The notes beneath the pieces were generated by a model. That model did not search any database. It was not told where the DNA came from and was given only the letters and a program-made list of their open reading frames with translations. A program made the position numbers and the translations under genes. A stretch of DNA of 64,000 nucleotides from Pseudomonas sp. PICF141 (GTDB lineage Bacteria; Pseudomonadota; Gammaproteobacteria; Pseudomonadales; Pseudomonadaceae), in NCBI RefSeq assembly GCF_002286815.1, contig NZ_MUNM01000025.1, forward strand, positions 62,001 through 126,000. Reading direction: 5' to 3'. Of this stretch, positions 1 to 7,992 are shown one piece after another (the first letter of the stretch is position 1; each line of letters opens with the position of its first letter).

Positions 1-65
1 GGGCTGGCGTGTACTGGTGATGTGGGAGTGTGAAACGAAGAGCCTTGAGGCGCTGGAGGCCCACC

Positions 66-1130
66 TCAGGCTTGAATTCGATCTTCCGCTTGGCGAACCG
101 CTTCATAGGCCCTGATGTGTTGCATCAGGCTTTCTCCAATCACTTCTCCCAATCGCACCGGAACTGCGTTGCCGATCATGCGGCCGACGGCTTTGAAGGT
201 GATCCGCTCTGGCTCCATGAACACGTAGTTTCTAGGAAAGGACTGTAGGATCGCTGCTTCACGCAGTGATAGAGCGCGGGCCTGATCAGGGTGACCGAAA
301 CGTCCGTTCCCAAAACCGTAGCAGAGGGTGGTCATCGTCGGGCTGGGGCAATCTGCGCGCATACGCCCGTATACGCTCGGATACGTTTTGCCGCTCGCTT
401 TGCGATGGCATTCGGCGACTAGCTCCGGCGGCCAATCTTTCCAGGTTCCGCCCGGCCTGGAGTGAATGATGCGTCGCATGTTGATCGGAGTGAGTGTTGC
501 TGCCCGGTGAAGTGGATCGTTCGGGTCACATTCTCCGGCCGCTAGGCGAGGCAGTGCGCCGATGACGTCCTCGACATTGACTGGGGCGTCCAGATGCGTG
601 GGAGGGATGATGCTTATGGGCATTCCCAGTTTGGAGGCGAGCAGAACATGGCGACGTCGCTGCTGTGGCAAACCGTATTCGACGCAAGCCACTCGCCCGT
701 CCCAGATCTCGTAACCTTGGTCCCTTAGGCTTTGTACGAAGTCGTGGTAGACCTCGTGCTTGGTGACGTCAGGAACATTTTCCATGGTTACCAGGTGAGG
801 CTCAGTTTCTTCGATGAGGCGGCTGAAGTGATAGAGCAGCGGCCACTTACGATCGTTGCGGGTGTCTTTGCCTTGGTTGTAGGTCGAGAACGGTTGGCAA
901 GGCGCACAACCGGCAAGTAGTCTGTATCGGTCAGGACGATACCAGGCCAGCAACTCTTCGGCTGTCACTTCCTGTACGTCTTTTTTGACAAAAGCAGCCT
1001 GGTTGTTCTCCTGATAGGCGTATGCACATTGGCCTTCGATGTCGTACCCGGCATGCACTGTAATGCCGGTGTTGCGCATGCCAGCGGTGAGGCCACCAGC
1101 GCCACAGAAAAGGTCAACAGCATCAATCAT
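66..1130 (-). CDS. C5-cytosine DNA methyltransferase (Dcm-like)
   Basis: A 354-residue DNA (cytosine-5)-methyltransferase that would transfer a methyl group from SAM to cytosine within a short recognition site. Visible motifs: motif I FCGAGGLT (about residues 8-15, SAM binding), the catalytic APCQP loop with the nucleophile near Cys78, ENV (about 117-119), the QQRRR motif VIII, a variable target-recognition stretch, and a C-terminal GNAVPV motif. Length is normal for a type II or orphan enzyme. The start is preceded by AAGAGGA. An unidentified ORF lies 29 bases upstream on the same strand. No restriction endonuclease is recognisable beside it, so it may be an orphan modification enzyme or half of a restriction-modification pair whose partner lies left of the window. 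The target sequence cannot be read from the protein. Confidence 0.9.
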   Translation of the reverse strand: MIDAVDLFCGAGGLTAGMRNTGITVHAGYDIEGQCAYAYQENNQAAFVKKDVQEVTAEELLAWYRPDRYRLLAGCAPCQPFSTYNQGKDTRNDRKWPLLYHFSRLIEETEPHLVTMENVPDVTKHEVYHDFVQSLRDQGYEIWDGRVACVEYGLPQQRRRHVLLASKLGMPISIIPPTHLDAPVNVEDVIGALPRLAAGECDPNDPLHRAATLTPINMRRIIHSRPGGTWKDWPPELVAECHRKASGKTYPSVYGRMRADCPSPTMTTLCYGFGNGRFGHPDQARALSLREAAILQSFPRNYVFMEPERITFKAVGRMIGNAVPVRLGEVIGESLMQHIRAYEAVRQAEDRIQA

Positions 1131-1159
1131 TGGGATAGGTCCTCTTAGCAGGAGGTATT

Positions 1160-1648
1160 CTAGCTGGAACCTTTGTAAAGATCGAGCACGATATTTGGCA
1201 CCGCTATCATATCGTGAGCTGTGTTTCGCGGACTTATGCCTTTGTTCTGATCGCCCGAACCTGTTCCATGCTCAGAAATTTGGTAAGTGGAGGGTATCGG
1301 GCTGAACATCCCGAATCCGACCACTGTGAAACGGTGGCGGCAAAAATCCGGTCCGTTCAACCTATGGTGTCCCGGCTCATGCCGATAGTCTAGGTACGCT
1401 CGCTGGACAAGCTTTAGCTGAGATACAGGCACTTCAAGCATCTGCTGCTTGCTCACCGTATCCGAGGCAAAATCAGAAGCTGTCAGAACTTGCTTCCATG
1501 AACTGTAATCCAGCAGATTGATCGCTCGCTGAACGAGCACAAGTGACTTTATTGGATTCACCTGATCAAACTCCTCGTGCTCAGTGAGACCTTTTCGGTT
1601 GAGGTATATAAATCTCGCCGCCGAAGCCAGCGACTCAAACTCTCCCAA
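1160..1648 (-). CDS. Unidentified ORF upstream of the methyltransferase, probably 5'-truncated
   Basis: I do not recognise this 162-residue product. The only start in frame is a TTG at 1648 with no convincing ribosome site, yet the frame stays open upstream to 1768, where an in-frame stop occurs. The residues of that extension (including CPFQTETFQCGWYLGEFES) look protein-like, so the gene may have lost its real start. The segment AARFIYLNRKGL recalls the conserved FxYLNR block of Dam-type adenine methyltransferases, but the following CFNGLYR and DPPY motifs are missing. I therefore do not assign that function. It ends 29 bases before the C5 methyltransferase and could be its broken or novel partner. 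Confidence 0.45.
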   Translation of the reverse strand: MGEFESLASAARFIYLNRKGLTEHEEFDQVNPIKSLVLVQRAINLLDYSSWKQVLTASDFASDTVSKQQMLEVPVSQLKLVQRAYLDYRHEPGHHRLNGPDFCRHRFTVVGFGMFSPIPSTYQISEHGTGSGDQNKGISPRNTAHDMIAVPNIVLDLYKGSS

Positions 1649-1785
1649 ATACCATCCGCATTGAAATGTCTCAGTTTGAAAGGGACAGTCGTGGTCAACT
1701 GACCGACCGAAAGCGCTGCTACCTACGCGGCCTTTCTTCGCGACCTGTTGTGATGATTTGGTAAATTCTTACTTGCATAAGTCAC

Positions 1786-1840
1786 AAAAAAAGACTGAAG
1801 AGCCAACCCTGTAAATGGGCTGGTTCTTCAGTCTTTTTTT
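1786..1840. terminator. Strong bidirectional terminator
   Basis: A stem of about 24 pairs (two of them G-U), with a short loop, is flanked by A7 on the left and T7 on the right. It works as a rho-independent terminator on either strand. It separates the small membrane-protein gene (minus strand) from the unidentified ORF and methyltransferase downstream, so those two need their own promoter. Confidence 0.85.
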
Positions 1841-1883
1841 GTAGGTGATGGATCTTCTGGGTGCATGTGGGGGAGTGACGGAC

Positions 1884-2081
1884 TTACCGTTGTTTGGCGC
1901 TGCTTGAAATGCGGGTGTCTGCTTTTCTCAGGTGGCAAGCGAAAAGACCGCATCCCAGCATGACGGCAATCAACAGAGGCGGAAAGCGCAGCATCAAGCA
2001 GATCGCCAGCGCGAAGACACTGCTGCCGGCGAGTACGCAAATGAAAATGAACAAAGTGAGAAAAAATCGAGGCACTGTCAT
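1884..2081 (-). CDS. Small two-helix membrane protein
   Basis: A 65-residue protein made almost entirely of two hydrophobic segments (about residues 5-30 and 33-50), ending in a basic tail rich in R, K and S. AGGAAAG lies 8 bases before the ATG, which supports translation. It follows the RadC-like gene on the same strand by 65 bases and is followed by a strong terminator, so it is probably the last gene of that unit. The family is not recognised. Small hydrophobic proteins of this kind are common cargo in integrative elements. No function is proposed. Confidence 0.6.
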   Translation of the reverse strand: MTVPRFFLTLFIFICVLAGSSVFALAICLMLRFPPLLIAVMLGCGLFACHLRKADTRISSSAKQR

Positions 2082-2146
2082 GGACGTCTTTCCTGTAATG
2101 GGATGCTTAAAGGGCGAGTGATGGTGTGTCTTGCTGGATTGGATAC

Positions 2147-2644
2147 TTATAGATAGCCGCGTTCAGCCAATGACACGCAGCCTTCCAAACCGACAACGAT
2201 ATGGTCCAGTGTCCGGGTGCCTACCAGGTTGAGTGCATCTTTCAGCGCATACGTCGGCTTGCGGTCTGCCTGGCTGGGTTCCGGGTCGCCAGAAGGATGG
2301 TTATGCACCAGGATTACCGCCGCCGCGTTGTGCGCGAGTACCAGCTTCACCACCTCCCGTGGATGGACGCTGGCTTCTTCCAGAGTGCCGCGAAACAACT
2401 GATGAAAGCCGAGCACGCGGTGTTTGCTATCGAGTAGCAGCACTGCAAAAACTTCGTGCTCATAGTTTTGCAGTAGCATTTGCAGGTGGCTGAATACCTG
2501 ATCGGGAGAGGTCAGCAACCGACCTTTGGCGAGACGCTGACGGGCCAACTGATGCGCCATGCGCAGAATGTCGATTTCGGTGACGGGGGAGTCGATGAGG
2601 TAGTGGCCAGCGGTATCGCTGGCTTTGAGCTTGTGCAGTTTCAT
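2147..2644 (-). CDS. RadC-like JAB/JAMM domain protein
   Basis: A 165-residue RadC-family protein carrying the JAMM metal-site motif HNHPSGDPEPSQAD (H-x-H-x-x-S-x-x-D). It is shorter than chromosomal RadC because the N-terminal helix-hairpin-helix part is missing. That is the usual form encoded on integrative elements and prophages. The family was named for DNA repair, but that role is doubtful and the biochemical activity is not established. It lies directly downstream of the broken DUF932 gene, a pairing frequent in mobile islands. Confidence 0.88.
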   Translation of the reverse strand: MKLHKLKASDTAGHYLIDSPVTEIDILRMAHQLARQRLAKGRLLTSPDQVFSHLQMLLQNYEHEVFAVLLLDSKHRVLGFHQLFRGTLEEASVHPREVVKLVLAHNAAAVILVHNHPSGDPEPSQADRKPTYALKDALNLVGTRTLDHIVVGLEGCVSLAERGYL

Positions 2645-2662
2645 GAGTGGTTGTCCTTTGGC

Positions 2663-3632
2663 TCACGCCACGAGTTGCAGGGCTGCATCCAGCGCTTTCT
2701 GTTTGATCACTGCACCTTGGCCAAACCAGGCGGAATCCATTCGGTACTCCGAGCTTCTGGCACGTCGTTCGTGATCTACGTATTCCGTCATAGCGTTCAG
2801 CAAGCCCCAGGCTGTGCCGCGAGCGGAGGCCAGATCAGCGCCTCGGCCTTTTCCTTCGTACAGGCTTTGTACCTTCTCCATCGCCCGCTTGTTGGGCAGC
2901 ACCTCGGGAATGGGGGCATGGGCGTTGGTGTCGCACAGCACGTTCATAAAAAAGCCAAGGGCCTCTTTCGACTGAACCTTGCGTTCGGCGAGGATGCGCA
3001 TTCGATACATGAATTCGTCCCATTGCGAGACGGCAATGCCCAGTTGCTTCTTGACAGTTTGCGGGTCGAAGCGGGTGTTGTGTGGCACCTTGATTGCCCG
3101 ACTGATGCCATCCAAGGCGATGGTTAGGGTGTTGTTGCAGACCACGCGCACGATGGTCGGCGTTGCCGTGGTGGCCAGGGTGCCGTCGCAGGAGGTGGCC
3201 AGCACCAGGTAGCCGTTGATCTGGTCATTATCCTTCAGCGCAGCATCTTGACCGGTCCGCGCCAGCGCCCAGAACTTGCGCCCCGCCCTTGAGCACGCCG
3301 GCCGTTTCCAGCTCATAGCCGGAGACCTCGGTGAGATCCCGGTAGAACTCCAGCACCTCGCGAGGCTGCACGGTGTGGTATCGCTGGGAAACCACCGACA
3401 GCGGAGCCTTGGTATCCGAACGGAAGAGCACCTTCTGTTCCGGAAAGGAATGGATAGCGCCCAGGTGGCCGACGGCATCCGACTTGAAGTGAACGAGGCT
3501 TTCTTGAATCTGCCAGTCCATGCCGGCTTCGCGTTGCCAGACTTCGATGGGTTGTTTCTGTGTGAGGTGATTGCCCAGGCCATGCCACGGAGTAGCGCCA
3601 GCGTAGGCCATTGTTTCGACGAGATGAGCCAT
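2663..3632 (-). pseudogene. DUF932 (phage/plasmid-like) protein gene, frameshifted
   Basis: Two overlapping reading frames together make one DUF932 protein of about 323 residues. The N-terminal part starts MAHLVETMAYAG at 3632 after an AAGGA site and runs to GVLKGG. The C-terminal part resumes as KFWALARTGQDAAL and continues to the stop at 2663. The frame changes at a CCCC run (3281-3284 on the plus strand). Removing one base restores a continuous KGGRKFWALARTG. The total of 970 bases is one more than a multiple of three. DUF932 proteins are common on mobile elements beside radC; their function is unknown. Sequencing error remains possible. Confidence 0.85.
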
Positions 3633-3724
3633 GGTTGAGATTCCTTGGGGTGCATACCGGCATAAGCGCTGCGCGAGGCGCAGCACTGACTGGACGATTG
3701 AAATGAAGGGGAGTGATGCCGGAA

Positions 3725-4054
3725 TCAGGCCGGCAGGTTGAAGTGGTGACCGCAGAGCAGGCAGAGGTTGTGGGCCAGGACGTGGCGGTCGAGCGACTCA
3801 CCGAGCTGAGCGCCGAGTGCGCAGCCGCCCACTCCACCGGCCAGGCCGCCGAAGATGGCGCCCGACACGGATCCGAGGGTGATGCCGACAGGTCCGGCGA
3901 ATGCGCCAATCAGCGCACCAGCCTGGCCGCCAGCCAGCGCAGCGCTGACGCCGCGCGCAGCACCGCCCACGGTGCCGATGGCCGCGCCGATCTTCATTGC
4001 GTGATGGAAAGAAGCGACTTTGGAGGAGTGACAGCGAGGGCATTGCAATGACAT
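3725..4054 (-). CDS. Small protein with CxxC motifs flanking a glycine-zipper hairpin
   Basis: A 109-residue protein. The start at 4054 is chosen because AAGGAGA precedes it; an upstream ATG at 4123 has no comparable site. It begins with MSLQCPRCH and ends with CLLCGHHF, giving two CxxC pairs that could jointly bind one zinc. Between them are about 65 residues rich in Gly and Ala with GxxxG spacing, predicted to form one hydrophobic hairpin. The family is not identified. It stands upstream of the DUF932/RadC genes on the same strand and probably belongs to the same island transcript. Confidence 0.7.
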   Translation of the reverse strand: MSLQCPRCHSSKVASFHHAMKIGAAIGTVGGAARGVSAALAGGQAGALIGAFAGPVGITLGSVSGAIFGGLAGGVGGCALGAQLGESLDRHVLAHNLCLLCGHHFNLPA

Positions 4055-4333
4055 GGGGCGAATCTCCTTGGTGGTGATGTCATTGCTGTTATGTAGGGCT
4101 GAGATTTTTTCGAATCGAATCAACCCAATGTCGGGCGAGTGATTCAGTTTCTACAGCAGAATGCGACCCGAAACAGCCTCTCGCTCTGGCCGTACCCCTG
4201 ATGGAGTAGCTTCGTGCTGCTCGCGTTGATGCCTGTCATTCATTACATTGGAGGGCTTGTAGACTGACTTTCGCTTTCGGTCGCGACGCCCGTACAAGCG
4301 TAAAGACGAGAACCGCATGAGAGAGGGAATTAC

Positions 4334-6112
4334 ATGCGCCTAGCAAATTTGAGCATTCGCAACTTCCGCAATTTTGCGGCGATCGATATTCCGCTTGCCG
4401 GCAACGTGGTGCTGCTTGGTGAGAACCGCGTTGGCAAGAGCAATCTGCTTTTCGCCATTCGGTTAGTGTTCGATCCGACTCTTCCTGATTCAGTACGGCA
4501 GTTGAAGCTTTCAGATTTCTGGGATGGCTGCGACATGACGGCGAACCCGCAGATTGAAGTGCATCTCGATTTTGCCGATTTCGATGGCGACGATGCACTG
4601 ATTGCTTTGCTAACCGACTTTCGCACCGCCTGCGATCCCAAAGTCGCGCGACTGAGCTATGTCTTTCGTAAGAAGCCCGAGGTCAGCGGTGCGCCGCAGT
4701 CGGGCGAGGATTGCGAGTTCATCGTCTATGGAGGTGGTGATGAATTTCGCGCCATACCAAGTCGGGTACGTCGCAGGATCGCTCTCGACATGCTTGATGC
4801 CTTGCGCGATGCCGAAGGACAGCTCGCGTCATGGCGCTATTCTCCACTTCGGCCGTTGCTTGAAGATGCGGTTGCTTCAGTCAGCCGAGGCGACTTGGAA
4901 GGCGTCGCCGCCGATTTGGAAGCGGCAACCAAGAAGATGGAAAACTTCTCGTCGGTGAAAGAACTCGAGGACTCACTGCGCTCGGGCATTCTCAATCTGG
5001 CCGGCAGTGCGCATGACATCGGCGCACGGTTACGCTTCGCGCCGACCGATCCGCTGCGACTGTTTCGCTCAATTGCGATGTTCATAGACGAAGGAAAGCG
5101 TGGTATCGCCGAAGCTAGCCTGGGCTCCGCGAACGTCGCGCTGATTGCATTAAAGCTGGCCGAGTTTGCTTGGCGGCGCGCGAAAAACGAGCGTAACTAT
5201 TCACTGCTTTGCATTGAGGAGCCAGAGGCTCATCTTCACCCCCAGCTCCAACGAGCCGTCTTCGACAAGATCTTTCAAGATGCCGATCCAGCTCAAGCAC
5301 TAATCGTCACCAGCCATTCCCCGACACTCGCTGCGGTTGCACCGCTGCGATCAATCGTAACCTTGCGGTCAGTGAGGGGCACGTCCAGCGCCTATTCGCT
5401 TGCCACGCTGCCAGTGACGCCCGATGAACTCGACGATATCGAACGATATCTGACCGCTACGCGATCCGAGTTGCTTTTTGCGCGAGGTGTCATCTTTGTC
5501 GAGGGCGACGCTGAGGAAGCGCTGCTCCCTGGGTTCGCAGATGCACTGGGCAATAACCTGGACCGACTCGGCATCACCATCTGCAATGTCGCTGGCACCA
5601 ATTTCACGCCCTATGTGAAACTCGCTGCCGGCCTCGGTCTGCCGTTTGCGGTCGTTACCGATTGGGACCCACTCGACGGCACCAAACCGCCGCTCGGCAA
5701 GGCGCGGACGCTGGGGATATATGACGGCTGGAGCGAGGTTACTGGTAAGCCTCCGTTGACGCCCGCGGACCGCGCCTATTGGGAAGCGGCAGATTTCCCA
5801 ACCTTCAGCAAGGGTTGGGAACCACAAGGCATCTTCCTGAATGACCAGACCTTCGAGGTAGCTGTGGCGAACACGCCCAATCTGCTTGGGGCACTGCTCG
5901 ACATTCTCGTCGAGCAAGGATTTGGTTCCATACGCACGGCGCGCATCGCCGCTTGGCGCTCAGGCAAGGATGTCAATCCCGACCAGTTACTTGCCATGGT
6001 TTCCGACATCGGAAAAGGCCGCATGAGCGGAAAGCTCGCGAAGAAGCTGCCCGGGCTAACACCGCCTGCCTATATCGCTTCCGCCATCCAGTTCGTGGCA
6101 TCCCGTGTCTAA
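4334..6112 (+). CDS. gajA: GajA-type OLD-family ATPase/TOPRIM endonuclease (Gabija)
   Basis: A 592-residue class 2 OLD nuclease, the GajA component of the Gabija anti-phage system. An N-terminal ABC-type ATPase is shown by the opening NLSIRNFRNF, Walker A GENRVGKSN (about residues 29-37), Walker B CIEEPEAHLHPQ (about 293-304) and the TSHSP H-loop (about 325). The C-terminal TOPRIM domain has FVEGDAEE (about 388) with the catalytic glutamate and VTDWDP (about 440) with the metal-binding aspartates. Size matches known GajA proteins. It overlaps the UvrD-like helicase gene by 8 bases. In Gabija, GajA is a sequence-specific nickase held inactive by nucleotides until phage replication depletes them. 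The system assignment rests on architecture and the partner gene. Confidence 0.88.
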   Translation: MRLANLSIRNFRNFAAIDIPLAGNVVLLGENRVGKSNLLFAIRLVFDPTLPDSVRQLKLSDFWDGCDMTANPQIEVHLDFADFDGDDALIALLTDFRTACDPKVARLSYVFRKKPEVSGAPQSGEDCEFIVYGGGDEFRAIPSRVRRRIALDMLDALRDAEGQLASWRYSPLRPLLEDAVASVSRGDLEGVAADLEAATKKMENFSSVKELEDSLRSGILNLAGSAHDIGARLRFAPTDPLRLFRSIAMFIDEGKRGIAEASLGSANVALIALKLAEFAWRRAKNERNYSLLCIEEPEAHLHPQLQRAVFDKIFQDADPAQALIVTSHSPTLAAVAPLRSIVTLRSVRGTSSAYSLATLPVTPDELDDIERYLTATRSELLFARGVIFVEGDAEEALLPGFADALGNNLDRLGITICNVAGTNFTPYVKLAAGLGLPFAVVTDWDPLDGTKPPLGKARTLGIYDGWSEVTGKPPLTPADRAYWEAADFPTFSKGWEPQGIFLNDQTFEVAVANTPNLLGALLDILVEQGFGSIRTARIAAWRSGKDVNPDQLLAMVSDIGKGRMSGKLAKKLPGLTPPAYIASAIQFVASRV

Positions 6113-7886
6113 TCGTCTCGCGCTCACACGAGCGCTTGCGGAGCTCGAACGCAACCCGGAGCAATACGATGCAGCACGCGAGCGCAGGCACTGCATCGTC
6201 CTGGCTGGTCCCGGCAGCGGTAAAACCAAGACTTTGACCACCGCCATGGCGCGCACGCTAATGGAGGACGTGGTCGAGCCGCGCGGGGTCGCCTGCATCA
6301 CCTATAACAACGAGTGCGCGATCGAACTTGAAACGCGTCTCGCCAAGTTCGGCATCATGACCAGCGATCGCAGTTTCATTGGTACCGTCCACAGTTTTGC
6401 GCTCACTCAAGTCATTGCGCCCTATGCACGCTGCATTGCGGGACTTCTCCCTAACGACTTTCGCGTGGCTACACGGAGTGAGATCAGCTCCGCGGTCGAG
6501 GCAGCCTATGAGGCAGTGTTCGGCGATGCAGGCAACCCACAAGACCGCTGGCGCTTCGCCGAGGAAAAACGCCGCCGCGATGTCGATCGCAGCCTGCCCT
6601 CCTGGAGAGGGCAAAACTACGAACTTGCCGATTTCATTGAGGCCTATGAGGCCGAGTTACGACGCAATGGCTTGATCGACTTCGACGACATGCCGCTTAT
6701 CGCTTTTCGCATGATCAAGGATCATCACTGGATCCGTGGCGCACTACGAGCTCGCTTCCCAGTCCTGTTCGTTGACGAATATCAGGATTTGGGCCACGCG
6801 CTCCACGAGTTGGTGTTGCTGCTCTGCTTCGAAAGCGGCATTCGTCTGTTCGCGGTAGGGGATGCCGATCAGTCCATTTACGGTTTCACGGGTGCCAATC
6901 CAGAACTGCTTCAAAGCCTAACCGAACGGGGTGATGTCAGTACGATCCGTCTGCGCTTTAACTATCGCTCAGGTGCGAAGATCATCCGCGCCTCCTTGGG
7001 GGCACTCGGCGAAGAGCGCGATTATCGCGGTGTTGAAGGCGCTCCCGATGGCGAGCTGACCTTCTGGCCTGTAAACGGGGACCACAATATACAGGCGCAA
7101 CATATCGCCGAGACCATCCTGCCAATGCTGCTCGGCCGCGGCTTTCAATCCGAACAGATTGCCATCCTCTATCGCGCCGCATGGCTCGGCGACAAGGTCG
7201 CCGAAACACTTGAACGCTCTAATACGGCCTTTATACGCACCGACAGTAATGCGCTGGTTAAGCGCAGCTCCCGCCTTGCTCGCTTCATCGAAGCCTGTGC
7301 CGGTTGGATAACGGGAGGATGGCGTGTAGCAGAGCCACCCTATGACCGATTGCTCGGCCAAGCTCTTGGTCTCGTCTATGGCGGGGGAGCGAGCGAGATC
7401 GAGGAACAGGCGCTTTCACGCCAATTGATAGCGTTCCTGCGCAGCTGTATTGATGCGGGTGAGACTACACACGCTTGGTTGCGCCGCTTTTACCAAGAGC
7501 TGATCGCACCATGGCAGGCCATAACACGAAACGCCCATCAGGAATGGGAGGTTTGCTCGGAAATGATGGAGCGGACCAATCCGGAGCGGGGCCGTGACAT
7601 GCCGCTCATTGCTTTCTCTGGCCGGATTGAAGGATCCGGCCGCATCACCTTGAGTACGTTACACAGCGCCAAGGGGCGCGAATTTGATGCCGTCATTCTA
7701 TTCGGCATCAACAATGGCGATTTCCCCAGCAAGCGTGACAAGCAGAGTGACCGGGCGCTTCGTGAGGCGCGCCGGCTGTTCTATGTAGGTGTGACACGCC
7801 CTCGAAAAGAACTGGTGCTTGTCTATCAGAAGAATTTTCACTCGCCCTGGGTCGCTGAACTCTATCAGCGCAGTCAGCAGGGGTGA
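6105..7886 (+). CDS. gajB: GajB-type UvrD-like superfamily 1 helicase (Gabija)
   Basis: A 593-residue SF1A helicase that starts with GTG inside the end of gajA. All helicase motifs are visible: Walker A AGPGSGKTK (about 34-42), CITYNNECA (Ia), DEYQDLG (motif II, about 222), GDADQSIYGFTGA (III), NYRSG (IV), TLHSAKGREFD (V) and RRLFYVGVTRPRKEL (VI). It is longer than the B. cereus GajB of about 490 residues but shorter than housekeeping UvrD or Rep. In Gabija, GajB associates with a GajA tetramer and is activated by DNA ends. The 8-base overlap indicates translational coupling with gajA. Confidence 0.88.
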   Translation: MSNRLALTRALAELERNPEQYDAARERRHCIVLAGPGSGKTKTLTTAMARTLMEDVVEPRGVACITYNNECAIELETRLAKFGIMTSDRSFIGTVHSFALTQVIAPYARCIAGLLPNDFRVATRSEISSAVEAAYEAVFGDAGNPQDRWRFAEEKRRRDVDRSLPSWRGQNYELADFIEAYEAELRRNGLIDFDDMPLIAFRMIKDHHWIRGALRARFPVLFVDEYQDLGHALHELVLLLCFESGIRLFAVGDADQSIYGFTGANPELLQSLTERGDVSTIRLRFNYRSGAKIIRASLGALGEERDYRGVEGAPDGELTFWPVNGDHNIQAQHIAETILPMLLGRGFQSEQIAILYRAAWLGDKVAETLERSNTAFIRTDSNALVKRSSRLARFIEACAGWITGGWRVAEPPYDRLLGQALGLVYGGGASEIEEQALSRQLIAFLRSCIDAGETTHAWLRRFYQELIAPWQAITRNAHQEWEVCSEMMERTNPERGRDMPLIAFSGRIEGSGRITLSTLHSAKGREFDAVILFGINNGDFPSKRDKQSDRALREARRLFYVGVTRPRKELVLVYQKNFHSPWVAELYQRSQQG

Positions 7887-7992
7887 GATCTGCTTGGTTC
7901 GTTTGCGTTACTGCTGACGCCATTATCGTCTCTGAATCACTTTTGAGTTTCCGTACTTTATGGATGGAACTCCCTCTCGCATCTCCGAACTC

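Noticed and set aside
1-65. A gene end or attachment site at the left margin
   Set aside because: No match to the ssrA 3' end and no supported reading frame; too short to interpret.
1160-1648. Dam-type adenine methyltransferase
   Set aside because: Only the YLNR-like stretch matches; the DPPY catalytic motif and the SAM loop are absent.
3281-3284. Programmed ribosomal frameshift in the DUF932 gene
   Set aside because: The run is only four bases and no typical slippery heptamer or downstream stimulator was noticed; simple mutation or sequencing error is more economical.
4334-7886. Other OLD-containing systems (P2 Old-like single gene, PARIS) or a housekeeping RecF/UvrD pair
   Set aside because: The helicase partner and the TOPRIM domain fit Gabija; PARIS has a different partner, and RecF lacks TOPRIM.
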